This document shows, one piece after another, positions 34,045 through 42,783 of a stretch of DNA of 64,000 bases (within the stretch, counting starts at the first letter, position 1; each line of letters opens with the position of its first letter). A program made the position numbers and the translations under genes. Source of the DNA: Cytophagaceae bacterium (GTDB taxonomy: Bacteria; Bacteroidota; Bacteroidia; Cytophagales; Flexibacteraceae); NCBI GenBank assembly GCA_947458545.1, contig CANGYH010000001.1, positions 930,001-994,000 on the forward strand. Direction: 5' to 3'. The notes under the pieces are model-generated. The model saw only the letters and a program-made list of their open reading frames with translations, was not told where the DNA came from and made no database searches.

Positions 34045-34743
34045 ATGTTTCGGTTTAAGCGTTTTGCCCTGCAACATGGCCCCGGGCTTAAGGTGACCAC
34101 TGACGCGGTTTTCTTTGGTGCATGGGTACCGTTGTTGGGCGAAGGCCCGCTGCTAGACGTCGGAGCCGGTACCGGGCTGCTGGCCGCCATGGCAGCGCAA
34201 CGAAGACCCAACGCAGGCCCTCTGCACCTACTGGAGCCCAATGCCGCTGCAGCAGCCTTGTGCAAGCAAAACATGGCTCAACTGCCCTTTACAGCAAACT
34301 GGCAGCTTTTTGAGCAACAAGTAGAGGAGTACGAGCCTGCTGGCAGCTATGCCGACATCTTGATGAATCCCCCTTTTTTTGAAGAGAGCCTTCCGCGGCA
34401 AGCGCAAGACCTGAGCCAGGCCCTGCATGCAGACCGGGCCTTGCTGGAGCGTTGGCTGGGGCGTTGCCGCCCGTGGCTGCTGCCCGGTGGCAGGCTGCAT
34501 CTGATGGTGCAGCCACAAGTACGCCCACGATTGCTATTATGGGCCCTAAAGCATGGGATAAGCGTGCTGCAAGAGGGTTTTCTGCACCATAGCCCGGCAC
34601 ATGAGCCCATACGGTATGTAGCCTGCCTGGCCGAGACTGATGGAGCTGTACCCAGAAGGCCAAACTGGTATGTGCAAGGAGATGACGCAAAGCCAGACCC
34701 AGCCTACCGAGCTTTGGTACAGGATTTCTATCTTAGCCTTTAG
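34045..34743 (+). CDS. tRNA1(Val) (adenine-37-N6)-methyltransferase (YfiC/TrmN6 family)
   Basis: A 232-residue SAM-dependent methyltransferase. FRFKRFALQHGPGLKVTTDAVFFGAW is the start typical of the YfiC/TrmN6 family; LLDVGAGTGLLAAMAAQR is the SAM motif I, and ILMNPPFFEES holds the NPPF catalytic motif of N6-adenine methyltransferases. Family members methylate A37 of tRNA-Val. The ATG at 34045 is preferred over one 27 bases earlier because it keeps the conserved start and follows a promoter-like box. Divergent from scpB. Confidence 0.88.
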   Translation: MFRFKRFALQHGPGLKVTTDAVFFGAWVPLLGEGPLLDVGAGTGLLAAMAAQRRPNAGPLHLLEPNAAAAALCKQNMAQLPFTANWQLFEQQVEEYEPAGSYADILMNPPFFEESLPRQAQDLSQALHADRALLERWLGRCRPWLLPGGRLHLMVQPQVRPRLLLWALKHGISVLQEGFLHHSPAHEPIRYVACLAETDGAVPRRPNWYVQGDDAKPDPAYRALVQDFYLSL

Positions 34744-34758
34744 CTACGCGGCAGTACC

Positions 34759-35517
34759 CTAAATGGCCCTGTTGACGACAGTGGCGCTGGCCTGAGCCGT
34801 GGGCAAAAGGAGAACCTCGCCCACCATCACATGGGCTGGGCGTTGCAGTATCCAGGCGATGGTATCGGCCACGTCTTGAGCGGCAAGGGGTTGCAGGCCT
34901 TTGTATACGGCTGCGGCCCGGTTTTCGTCGCCTTTGAAGCGAACCAGGCTGAACTCTGTTTCTACCATACCGGGCTCGATATTGGTAACCTTGATGCCGT
35001 GGGGGTTCAAGTCTATCCGCATACCGTCTGAGAGCATGGCTACGGCTGATTTGGTGGCGCAATAGACGGCACCGTTGGCATAAGCCTGCCGCCCGGCAAT
35101 AGAGCCGATGTTGACGATGTGGCCGCTGCGCCGCTCTACCATACCGGGCGACACCAGGCGCGTGAGGTAAAGCAGGCCGCGAACATTAGAGTCTATCATG
35201 GCGTCCCAGTCTGCCAAGGCACCTTGGTGGATGGGGCCAAGTCCATGGGCATTGCCTGCATTGTTGACAAGCACGTCTATACGCTGCCAGTGGGCAGGCA
35301 GGGCCTCCCAGGCTTGGGTGGCGGCGGCAAGGTCTGCCACGTCGAAGCAGAGCACTTGCGACGGCACAGGCAGCTCAGCGGCCAGCGCCTGCAGACGCTC
35401 TGACCTACGCCCGCATAAAATGAGATGGTACCCCAGTTGCCCCAAAGCAAGGGCCGTGGCAGCCCCAATACCAGAGCTGGCACCGGTAACGAGCGCTATC
35501 TTAGACGGTGAATCCAT
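34759..35517 (-). CDS. Short-chain dehydrogenase/reductase (YdfG-like)
   Basis: A 252-residue classical SDR close to the YdfG/serine 3-dehydrogenase group. Motifs: VTGASSGIGAATALALG (cofactor), VLVNNAGNAHGLGPI (NNAG), NIGSIAGRQAYANGAVYCATKSAV (Ser-Tyr-Lys). The segment GIKVTNIEPGMVETEFS is typical of YdfG, which oxidises serine or reduces malonic semialdehyde. Substrate here not proven. It converges with the tRNA methyltransferase gene (15-base gap). It shares only the SDR framework with the SDR at 30686. Confidence 0.9.
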   Translation of the reverse strand: MDSPSKIALVTGASSGIGAATALALGQLGYHLILCGRRSERLQALAAELPVPSQVLCFDVADLAAATQAWEALPAHWQRIDVLVNNAGNAHGLGPIHQGALADWDAMIDSNVRGLLYLTRLVSPGMVERRSGHIVNIGSIAGRQAYANGAVYCATKSAVAMLSDGMRIDLNPHGIKVTNIEPGMVETEFSLVRFKGDENRAAAVYKGLQPLAAQDVADTIAWILQRPAHVMVGEVLLLPTAQASATVVNRAI

Positions 35518-35639
35518 GCCCCAAAATTGGGCATTGCCAACCTGCCACGCACGGGCATCGTTTAAGATTTTGTTAGGGCTTGCAGCTGCCGCGGTGTAAA
35601 TAACCTTGGCGGCGCTACTTTAGCCCCAACGCTGCCCAC

Positions 35640-36749
35640 GTGCGCGCAGAGACCCTTTCCGTTTTTATCAACCCTAAGCCTACCAATACACTGGCAACAG
35701 AACCGGTCGAAAAAATAATTACCCTAGAGAGTGTCTCCTTGCCGGAGTTTCTAGGTGTAGCCAACCAGAACATCAACCAAGTAGCCCAGGCTTTTCCGCA
35801 GAGCCGCATCATTAGCCGGGGCAACGAGATCCGCATCAAAGGCAGCCCGCAAGAGATTGTCAAAATCTCTGAGGTGCTGCAGATGTTGATTGAGCACCTA
35901 AACCGTTATGGGCGCCTCTCGGCCGAGAACGTGACCAGCTACCTGCGCCAAGACGAAGAGCAACAGCAGTTTGATGAAAACGACAATGTGCTGCTCTATG
36001 GTGCCAAAGGTGTGGTGGTGCGGGCCCGCACGGCCAACCAGCAAAAAATGGTGGCCGCCGCCCGCGAGAACGACATCGTCTTCGCACTTGGGCCTGCGGG
36101 CACGGGTAAGACCTATACCGCCGTGGCGTTGGCCGTAAGGGCACTTAAAAACAAGGAGGTCCGCAAAATCATCATAACAAGGCCTGCTGTGGAGGCGGGT
36201 GAGAATCTTGGTTTTTTGCCGGGCGACCTTAAGGAGAAGATTGACCCCTATCTACGCCCTATCTACGATGCGCTGGATGATATGGTGGTGGGCGAGAAGC
36301 TCAAGTTTTATCAAGAAAACCGCATCATCGAGATTGCACCGCTGGCTTATATGCGGGGGCGTACGCTCAACAATGCCTTCATCTTGCTAGACGAGGCGCA
36401 GAATACGACTCCGATGCAAATCAAGATGTTTCTGACCCGGATGGGGCCGAACTCGAAGGTGATCATCACCGGAGACCCCAGCCAGACAGACCTGCCCAGC
36501 AGGCAGAAGTCTGGCCTGGTAGAGGCCATGCAAATTTTGAAGAACATCAAAGGAATCAGCTTTGTAGAGCTGGATGCGGCCGATGTGGTGCGCCACAAGT
36601 TGGTGAAAGACATCATCTTGGCCTACGACCGGCACGACGTACAGGAGCGGGCAAAGGCAGATGAGCGGCACCGCAACGGAGAGCCAGACCGGGCAGATGA
36701 TCAAAACGCAAGCAAAAGGCGCAATCAGCGAGACAAAGGGGGGCAATAG
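35640..36749 (+). CDS. PhoH-like ATPase
   Basis: A 369-residue PhoH/YbeZ-type P-loop ATPase, a cytosolic RNA-associated protein often linked with YbeY and rRNA maturation. GPAGTGKTYTAVALAV is the Walker A motif; FILLDEAQNTTPMQIKMFLTRMG is Walker B with the conserved AQN; ITGDPSQTDLP is also diagnostic. An N-terminal KH-like part (RIISRGNEIRIKGSPQEI) precedes it. The start is GTG at 35640, since no ATG precedes the conserved N-terminal part. The C-terminal 45 residues are polar and variable. A terminator overlaps its stop codon. Confidence 0.92.
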   Translation: MRAETLSVFINPKPTNTLATEPVEKIITLESVSLPEFLGVANQNINQVAQAFPQSRIISRGNEIRIKGSPQEIVKISEVLQMLIEHLNRYGRLSAENVTSYLRQDEEQQQFDENDNVLLYGAKGVVVRARTANQQKMVAAARENDIVFALGPAGTGKTYTAVALAVRALKNKEVRKIIITRPAVEAGENLGFLPGDLKEKIDPYLRPIYDALDDMVVGEKLKFYQENRIIEIAPLAYMRGRTLNNAFILLDEAQNTTPMQIKMFLTRMGPNSKVIITGDPSQTDLPSRQKSGLVEAMQILKNIKGISFVELDAADVVRHKLVKDIILAYDRHDVQERAKADERHRNGEPDRADDQNASKRRNQRDKGGQ

Positions 36750-36762
36750 CCCTCCTTTTTTT
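36735..36762 (+). terminator. Intrinsic terminator overlapping the phoH-like stop codon
   Basis: Stem 36735-36744 / 36749-36758 (10 bp with one G-U pair), loop AATA, followed by seven T (36756-36762). The TAG stop codon lies at the loop/stem junction. Confidence 0.85.
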
Positions 36763-36838
36763 ATGCGAAAGCCCTTGCCCGACATGCCAAACCCCGGCCA
36801 GTGCTAAGCCGTATGGAGAGGTGAAACCCAACCACCAC

Positions 36839-37549
36839 ATGGCAACTACCTCGCAACCGCAGCAGACCTTACAACTTATTGAAACCACCCAGCAATTACT
36901 GGCAGGTGACCTCACCCATGCCTCGGGCGAGGCGGTACCGACACTGTCGGCCTGGCGTGGCATACTGGAGGCCGAAGGCATGATAGAACTCCACCAGAAG
37001 CTGGGTATGCTTAAGAACGCGCTGGAGGCCGGCCAAGGAGACCACATCAAGGCTGTCTTAAAGGACATGAGCCGCATGACCGACGCCGCAGCCGAAGGGA
37101 CTGATCAAGAGCTACAAGAAAGCCTGCAAGATCTTGCCCTGCAATTGCGCAGCGCCGCCGAGGCGCTGCAACCCGGCGACAGCTCTATGATCCGCAATAT
37201 TGAGGGGCCAGAGTTGCCGTCGGAGGCATACAACATGGGCGAGGATGGCGACCGCAACACTACGGCTCAAGGTACGCAGGCCATGTCGCCAGGGAACGTG
37301 GGCAGCCAGCCCCAACAGCCCCAGACCCCCTACCCCAGCCAAGCCGAGGGAGAAGACGAGCCCGATGGTAAGGAGCGCCAAGAATCAGCCGAGGCAGAAG
37401 ATAATCCTGGCCCCTACGGGCACCCCAGCCAGGCCGAGGGAGAAGACATCACTAACCTGGGCCGAGGCGGTTTTGAGTTGGAGGAGTCGGATGGCCAAAA
37501 CGCCGTGGCGCAAAGCGGTACGAACACGCAGCACCGACCTACCTATTAG
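36839..37549 (+). CDS. Acidic, Gln-rich protein of unknown function
   Basis: A 236-residue protein with no signal peptide or membrane segment. The first 120 residues are predicted helical (LQLIETTQQLLAGDL, IELHQKLGMLKNALEAGQ, LQDLALQLRSAAEAL). The rest is disordered, rich in Gln, Glu, Asp, Gly and Pro, with two copies of PSQAEGED and a related YPSQAEGEDEP. I recognise no family. A GTG 18 bases upstream of the ATG is the only alternative start. It has its own unit: terminators lie on either side (36735-36762 and 37565-37598). Confidence 0.6.
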   Translation: MATTSQPQQTLQLIETTQQLLAGDLTHASGEAVPTLSAWRGILEAEGMIELHQKLGMLKNALEAGQGDHIKAVLKDMSRMTDAAAEGTDQELQESLQDLALQLRSAAEALQPGDSSMIRNIEGPELPSEAYNMGEDGDRNTTAQGTQAMSPGNVGSQPQQPQTPYPSQAEGEDEPDGKERQESAEAEDNPGPYGHPSQAEGEDITNLGRGGFELEESDGQNAVAQSGTNTQHRPTY

Positions 37550-37564
37550 CCCGCCTGAACAAGT

Positions 37565-37598
37565 AAAAAGCCAGCTCTCTGCAGAGAACTGGCTTTTT
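37565..37598. terminator. Bidirectional terminator
   Basis: AAAAAGCCAG (37565-37574) pairs perfectly with CTGGCTTTTT (37589-37598), enclosing the self-complementary CTCTGCAGAG; A-tract left and T-tract right. It lies between the convergent gene at 36839 and glyA. Confidence 0.88.
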
Positions 37599-37626
37599 GA
37601 TGTTTGGCCAAAGCTGAAGCGGTATT

Positions 37627-38928
37627 CTATACCTCGTCTGGAAAGAGGGGGCGCTCTTGCATAAACTCGTTGATGGCAACGCGGAGGCCAGCCAGTTTGG
37701 CTTCGTCGGCACGGGCCTCTAGGGCGGTGTCTATGAAGTCGGCCACCAGGCGCATGTCGTCTCTGTGCAGGCCACGGGTGGTGACGGCAGCTGCGCCCAG
37801 GCGGATGCCCGAGGTTACAAAAGGCGACTTGGTGTCGAAGGGCACCATGTTTTTGTTGACGGTGATGTCTACCTTGCCCAACACGGCCTCGGCCTCCTTG
37901 CCGGTGATGCCTTTGTTGGTCAGGTCTATAAGCATCAGGTGGTTATCCGTTCCTCCTGAGATAATGTTATAGCCGCGGCGCACCAACTCGTCTGCCAGGG
38001 ATGCTGCATTGCGGATGACGCGGTCGGTGTACTGGTCGTAGGCGTCGGTCAGGGCTTCGCCAAAGGCGACGGCCTTGGCGGCGATGACGTGCTCGAGCGG
38101 GCCGCCTTGGGTGCCGGGGAAGACGGCACCGTCTAACACGGCCGACATGGCCTTGAGCTCGCCCTTAGGTGTTTTGAGGCCGAAGGGGTTCTCGAAATCT
38201 TTGCCCATCAGAATCAGGCCACCGCGGGGGCCGCGCAGCGTTTTGTGCGTGGTGGTGGTGATGATGTGGCAGTGGGGGACAGGATCGTTGAGCTTTTTGC
38301 GGGCGATAAGGCCAGAGGGATGGCTGATGTCTGCCAGCAGAATAGCCCCGACGGAGTCTGCAATCTGCCGGAGGCGGGCGTAGTCCCAATCGCGGCTGTA
38401 GGCACTGGCACCGCAGATTAGCATCTTGGGCCGTACTTGTTCTGCCTTCTGGGCTACCTTTTCCCAATCAATGAGGCCAGAGTCTGGCTCGACGCCGTAG
38501 AAGTTTGGCTTGTATAGTTTACCCGAGAAGTTGACGGGCGAGCCATGGGTGAGGTGCCCTCCATGCGCCAGGTCGAAGCCTAGGATGGCGTCGCCAGGTT
38601 GCAGGCAGGCCAGCATTACAGCGGCGTTGGCCTGTGCCCCACTGTGGGGCTGTACGTTGGCCCAAGCCGCCCCGAAGAGCTGCTTTACACGGTCTATGGC
38701 CAACTGCTCTACCTCGTCAACAACCTCACAACCGCCGTAGTACCGTTTGCCAGGCAGGCCCTCGGCGTACTTGTTGGTAAGGACTGAGCCCATGGCCCGC
38801 ATTACCTGCGGAGAGGCGAAGTTTTCAGAGGCAATAAGTTCGATGCCGCGCACCTGACGGTCGCGCTCTGCCTCTATGAGGCGGAAAATTTCGGTATCGG
38901 TTTCGATACGGGTAGCAGCCAGTTCCAT
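37627..38928 (-). CDS. glyA: Serine hydroxymethyltransferase
   Basis: PLP enzyme converting serine and tetrahydrofolate to glycine and 5,10-methylenetetrahydrofolate, the main source of one-carbon units. [35 protein letters not shown] and the Schiff-base Lys in [16 protein letters not shown] are all present; 433 residues is normal length. The ATG at 38928 has a TATCTTTA box 7 bases upstream. The protein begins [25 protein letters not shown], as is usual for Bacteroidota versions. Divergent from gpmI; ended by a shared terminator. Confidence 0.97.
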   Translation of the reverse strand: MELAATRIETDTEIFRLIEAERDRQVRGIELIASENFASPQVMRAMGSVLTNKYAEGLPGKRYYGGCEVVDEVEQLAIDRVKQLFGAAWANVQPHSGAQANAAVMLACLQPGDAILGFDLAHGGHLTHGSPVNFSGKLYKPNFYGVEPDSGLIDWEKVAQKAEQVRPKMLICGASAYSRDWDYARLRQIADSVGAILLADISHPSGLIARKKLNDPVPHCHIITTTTHKTLRGPRGGLILMGKDFENPFGLKTPKGELKAMSAVLDGAVFPGTQGGPLEHVIAAKAVAFGEALTDAYDQYTDRVIRNAASLADELVRRGYNIISGGTDNHLMLIDLTNKGITGKEAEAVLGKVDITVNKNMVPFDTKSPFVTSGIRLGAAAVTTRGLHRDDMRLVADFIDTALEARADEAKLAGLRVAINEFMQERPLFPDEV

Positions 38929-38935
38929 CGTAGTG

Positions 38936-38943
38936 TAAAGATA
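38936..38943 (-). promoter_or_regulatory. -7-like box (TATCTTTA) of glyA
   Basis: Minus-strand TATCTTTA (seven of eight TAnnTTTG positions) ends 7 bases before the glyA ATG. Confidence 0.5.
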
Positions 38944-39057
38944 GGCAAATGTGCCAGGCAGAAGGCACTTTTAAAGCCTTGCAATTGCAGTCCGCCGATG
39001 GCCTTGAAGGCATACCGTGGTATCTAGTGAGGCTACTGCCTACCCGCAAGCTTGCCC

Positions 39058-39065
39058 TACCTTTG
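39058..39065 (+). promoter_or_regulatory. -7 box (TACCTTTG) of gpmI
   Basis: TACCTTTG followed by CGGCC and then the gpmI ATG, five bases apart. With transcription normally starting about 5-7 bases after this element, the mRNA would begin at or next to the ATG. Confidence 0.55.
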
Positions 39066-39070
39066 CGGCC

Positions 39071-40606
39071 ATGTCTGCCAAACGTGTTGCGCTGCTGATT
39101 TTAGATGGATGGGGCATCTCTCCAGACCCAAAGGTTTCTGCTATTGACCAAGCCCAAAAGCCCTATTTTGATAGCCTCTGGCAGCGGTATGCGCATGCCA
39201 CGCTCAATACCACGGGCTTGTGCGTCGGCCTGCCAGATGGGCAGATGGGCAACTCTGAGGTTGGCCATATGAACATCGGCGCCGGGCGTGTGGTGTATCA
39301 AGAGTTGGTGCGCATCGGCGAGGCGGTGCGTACGGGCAGCATTAGCCAGGAGCCTGCTATCGAGCGGTTGCGTGCTTATCTGGACGCCCATTCATCTGCG
39401 AGGTTGCATCTTATGGGCCTTGTGTCTGACGGGGGCGTGCATAGCCATATCAACCACCTGCGCGCACTGATAGACCTGTTTGGGCCTGCCTACGCCGGGC
39501 GCGTGTTTGTGCATGCCTTTACCGACGGGCGAGACTGCGACCCGATGTCTGGCCGGGGCTTTGTAACCGCCATTGAGAGCCACGCTGCCGAAAAAGGCGC
39601 AGCCCTGGCAAGCATCTGCGGCCGGTATTATGCCATGGACCGCGACAAGCGCTGGGAGCGCGTCCGCCTGGCTTACGACCTATTGGTGCATGGCCAGGGA
39701 GAAGCCGCAGCCTCTGCCGACGAGGCTTTTGAGCGTAGCTATGGTGCTGGCATAACCGATGAGTTTATAAAGCCTGTGGTACTTACTAAGGCCGGCCAGG
39801 CCGTGGCTACCCTTGCTGGCGGCGATGCCGTGCTGCTTTTTAACTTCCGCACAGACCGTGGGCGTGAGATTACCGAGGTGCTTACCCAGCACGATATGCC
39901 CGAGGCAGGGATGCAAAAGCTAGGCCTGCACTACGTGACGATGACCCGGTACGACGACACCTACCAGGGTGTTGATGTGGTTTTTGAAAAGGATAACCTA
40001 GACTTTACGCTGGGGCAGGTGTTGGCCGCGCATGGCAAAAAGCAGGTGCGCATTGCAGAGACGGAAAAGTATCCGCACGTAACCTTCTTTTTTAATGGCG
40101 GCCGCGAGGAGCCGTTTGAAGGCGAAGAACGCATTTTATGCCCCAGCCCCAAGGTAGCCACCTACGACCTGCAGCCAGAGATGAGCGCCTTTGATATAAC
40201 GGCGGCAATTGTGCCGAGGCTGGCCTCGGGAGAGCCGGACTTTATCTGCCTCAACTTTGCCAATACGGATATGGTGGGCCATACCGGTGTTTTCTCTGCC
40301 GCGGTGGCGGCGACGGAGGCTGTAGATAAATGTTTGAGCCAGGTGGTACCTGCTGCCCTGGCCCAAGGCTATACCTGCTGGATTATTGCAGACCATGGCA
40401 ACTCAGACAATGAGATTAACCCAGACGGCAGCCCTAACACGCAGCACAGCACCAACCTTGTGCCCAGCATTCTGGTAGACCCAGATTTTGAAGAAGGCCA
40501 GGGGCGCAGGCTGCAAGATGGCAAGCTCGGTGATGTTGCCCCAACCATCTTGACACTGATGGGTTTGCCCATACCGGCTGCCATGGGCGGACGGGTGCTT
40601 GTGTAA
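39071..40606 (+). CDS. gpmI: 2,3-bisphosphoglycerate-independent phosphoglycerate mutase
   Basis: Glycolytic and gluconeogenic enzyme interconverting 3- and 2-phosphoglycerate through a phosphoserine, with two manganese ions. LLILDGWGIS is the first metal site; the phosphorylated Ser lies in MGNSEVGHMNIGAGR; DGRDCDPMSG, YYAMDRDKRWERV, and the late metal site IADHGNSDNE follow as expected. Length 511 residues is normal. The ATG at 39071 is chosen over one 54 bases upstream because it opens directly with the conserved sequence and follows the promoter box. It converges with the STAS-HATPase gene (7-base gap). Confidence 0.97.
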   Translation: MSAKRVALLILDGWGISPDPKVSAIDQAQKPYFDSLWQRYAHATLNTTGLCVGLPDGQMGNSEVGHMNIGAGRVVYQELVRIGEAVRTGSISQEPAIERLRAYLDAHSSARLHLMGLVSDGGVHSHINHLRALIDLFGPAYAGRVFVHAFTDGRDCDPMSGRGFVTAIESHAAEKGAALASICGRYYAMDRDKRWERVRLAYDLLVHGQGEAAASADEAFERSYGAGITDEFIKPVVLTKAGQAVATLAGGDAVLLFNFRTDRGREITEVLTQHDMPEAGMQKLGLHYVTMTRYDDTYQGVDVVFEKDNLDFTLGQVLAAHGKKQVRIAETEKYPHVTFFFNGGREEPFEGEERILCPSPKVATYDLQPEMSAFDITAAIVPRLASGEPDFICLNFANTDMVGHTGVFSAAVAATEAVDKCLSQVVPAALAQGYTCWIIADHGNSDNEINPDGSPNTQHSTNLVPSILVDPDFEEGQGRRLQDGKLGDVAPTILTLMGLPIPAAMGGRVLV

Positions 40607-40613
40607 GTGCTAC

Positions 40614-41384
40614 TTAGAAGAGTTTTTGGCGAGTAGCACGGTCGAAGCTTTTGCGGACCTGGGTCAGGTTGTGGCCGTCTCGGGTTTCGTACTCAAACGA
40701 ATCTGCCAGGGCGCGCACAAGATTGATGCCCATACCTCCGCTGTAACCTCCGGCGATGGTTTTGTCGAAGGCGCGGCCCTCGTATCGGGTAGGATCGAAG
40801 GCGAAGCCCTGATCTATGACGGAGGCCTCGAGGGTGTCGTCTTGGCGCGAGAGCATGACCGCTACCGGTTTGCCTGTGGTGCCGTTGTAATTGTGGCGGA
40901 TGACGTTGCTGACGAGCTCGTCTACGGCCATTTTGAGACCATAGGCAGAGACATCGTCGTAGCGGATACGTGTGAAGCTTGTCTCTAGGAAGGTGCGTAC
41001 CGACTTGAGCTCGCGCAGGTCGCTGTTGACGATGATGCCGACGGCTTCAAGGTCAAGCTCTTGCGGCTTGGGGCGGTCTTCCATCCTTACAAAGCGGTGC
41101 AAGCCCAAAGCACCCAATGCCAGCTTGACGGTCTCGTTGAGCCTGCCGATGACAAGTGTAGAGCCAACAGCCTTGAGGCTGTTTATGGCATGGATTATCT
41201 GACCCAGCCCGGCAGACGAAATGAAAGTGAGCTCTTTGCAGTCTAGATACGTCTCGGGGTTGGCGTAGTTGCGGGCCATCCAAAAGGCCTCTTCTAGCAG
41301 CACGACGTTTGAGGAGTCAACCTCGCCCGATGGGCACAACCATAGCGTGTCGGGATAGACAGCGAGGTGCACACTGGTATTCAT
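40614..41384 (-). CDS. STAS - HATPase (RsbV-RsbW type) fusion regulator
   Basis: A 256-residue fusion of two modules that normally oppose each other. Residues about 1-105 are a STAS domain of the anti-anti-sigma kind, with DCKELTFISSAGLGQIIHAI holding the usual phosphorylatable Ser. Residues about 135-250 are an RsbW/SpoIIAB-type HATPase: N-box LKMAVDELVSNVIRHNY (Glu/Asn), VIDQGFAFDP (Asp-x-Gly), SGGMGINLVRALAD (G2 box). In the partner-switching system the kinase phosphorylates the STAS Ser and otherwise sequesters a sigma factor or other target. Here both are in one chain. No sigma factor or PP2C phosphatase is adjacent. Cytosolic. Confidence 0.85.
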   Translation of the reverse strand: MNTSVHLAVYPDTLWLCPSGEVDSSNVVLLEEAFWMARNYANPETYLDCKELTFISSAGLGQIIHAINSLKAVGSTLVIGRLNETVKLALGALGLHRFVRMEDRPKPQELDLEAVGIIVNSDLRELKSVRTFLETSFTRIRYDDVSAYGLKMAVDELVSNVIRHNYNGTTGKPVAVMLSRQDDTLEASVIDQGFAFDPTRYEGRAFDKTIAGGYSGGMGINLVRALADSFEYETRDGHNLTQVRKSFDRATRQKLF

Positions 41385-41632
41385 GCGGTGAGACGGCAGG
41401 AGCAGGAGGGAGACGGTCTGTGGCAGATAAAGCCGGGCCTAACTTCAAATTAATAAAGAAAGTGCCATCTAAGGCGGTTTTCTTTAGCAATAAAGGGGCT
41501 TGTAGGCCATGTACGCTAGCGTTTGCGTAAAGGTTGCAATAACCTAACCGCAAATTTCTAATAATACAAAAAAACTTGGAGGTAACAACTGGTGTCACTA
41601 AGAGCATCTGCAGACCTTTGCAGCTCAATACG

Positions 41633-42706
41633 ATGCTAGACCTTAACCTCGATGTTGCCAAAGCGCTGGCAGACGGCCTGCTGCGTTGGTATGCCGGGGC
41701 GGCGCGGCCATTGCCATGGCGCAATACCCGAGACCCATACGCCATTTTTTTGTCGGAGATTATCCTACAACAAACCCGCGTAGCGCAAGGCCTGCCCTAT
41801 TACGAGCGGTTTATTGAGGCCTACCCCACCGTAGGGGCCTTAGCCGAGGCGCCCGACGATGATGTGATGCGCCTTTGGCAAGGGTTGGGGTACTACAGCC
41901 GTGCACGCAATATGCTGAAAGCGGGGCGGCAAGTGGCCATTACGGGTTGGCCACAAACGGCAGCTGGCTTAGTAAAACTGCCCGGCGTAGGGCCTTACAC
42001 GGCTGCGGCTATTGCCAGTTTTGCCTTTGGCGAGGCTGTACCCGTGCTGGATGGTAATGTGGCCCGCGTATTAAGCCGCTGGCTAGATTGCGACCAAGAC
42101 ATTTTGAAGCCTGCCACACAAGCATTTATGCGAGAGGCAGGTGCCTTGCTAATGAAGGGGCAAGATCCGGCTACTTTTAACCAGGCAATGATGGAGTTTG
42201 GGGCCTTGCAATGTACGCCAGGCCTCCCGCCGTGCCTGGCTTGCCCAGTGCGCGACTTATGCCTGGCCTTTGAGCGACGGACGGTACCGCTCAGGCCAGT
42301 GAAGGCCAAGGCTGCGGCCAAAAGAGAGCGCCAGTTTCTTTATCTGGTGATACGAGACGGAACTGGTAATTTTTTGGTGCGACAGCGGACTGATAAAGAC
42401 ATTTGGAAGGGCCTTTATGAGTTTGTATTGCTGGAAGGGCAAGGCCAGATGCCTTCGTTGGAAGAGGGACAGCGGGAGGTGCAAGCCTTGGTGCATGGGC
42501 CAGCCCGGATGGCCCCTACCCTGCTGTGGAGTGGCAAGCATGTGCTAACCCATCAAACTATCTGCATAGAAGCCCGGGCGGCTTGGGTAGATTCCATTAA
42601 GCCTGTTATAGAGTTGCCTTACCGGTGGGTGTCGGCAGAGGCCTGGGAGGCCTTGGGTAAGCCTGTACCGATGCTACATATCACCAAAGCACATTTAGAT
42701 GGGTAG
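41633..42706 (+). CDS. mutY: A/G-specific adenine DNA glycosylase
   Basis: MutY removes adenine mispaired with 8-oxoguanine. PLPWRNTRDPYAIFLSEIILQQTRV is the diagnostic N-terminus; the helix-hairpin-helix and catalytic Asp region is LVKLPGVGPYTAAAIASFAFG...PVLDGNVARVLSR; the 4Fe-4S loop is C-x6-C-x2-C-x5-C (CTPGLPPCLACPVRDLC). The C-terminal NUDIX-like domain recognises 8-oxoG. Length 357. The ATG at 41633 is preferred to an earlier one at 41576; a GACCTTTG box ends 12 bases upstream. Followed by a strong bidirectional terminator. Confidence 0.95.
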   Translation: MLDLNLDVAKALADGLLRWYAGAARPLPWRNTRDPYAIFLSEIILQQTRVAQGLPYYERFIEAYPTVGALAEAPDDDVMRLWQGLGYYSRARNMLKAGRQVAITGWPQTAAGLVKLPGVGPYTAAAIASFAFGEAVPVLDGNVARVLSRWLDCDQDILKPATQAFMREAGALLMKGQDPATFNQAMMEFGALQCTPGLPPCLACPVRDLCLAFERRTVPLRPVKAKAAAKRERQFLYLVIRDGTGNFLVRQRTDKDIWKGLYEFVLLEGQGQMPSLEEGQREVQALVHGPARMAPTLLWSGKHVLTHQTICIEARAAWVDSIKPVIELPYRWVSAEAWEALGKPVPMLHITKAHLDG

Positions 42707-42729
42707 CTAATAAGTGCCTCTGATGCCAT

Positions 42730-42771
42730 AAACACAAACGGCCCGGCAGTATTGCCGGGTCGTTTGTGTTT
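42730..42771. terminator. Bidirectional hairpin terminator between mutY and ftsH
   Basis: 19-bp arms 42730-42748 and 42753-42771 match with a single G-U pair; loop GTAT; flanks AAACACAAACG / CGTTTGTGTTT. The core closely resembles the trxA terminator at 8273-8323. Confidence 0.88.
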
Positions 42772-42783
42772 GATTACCATGCA

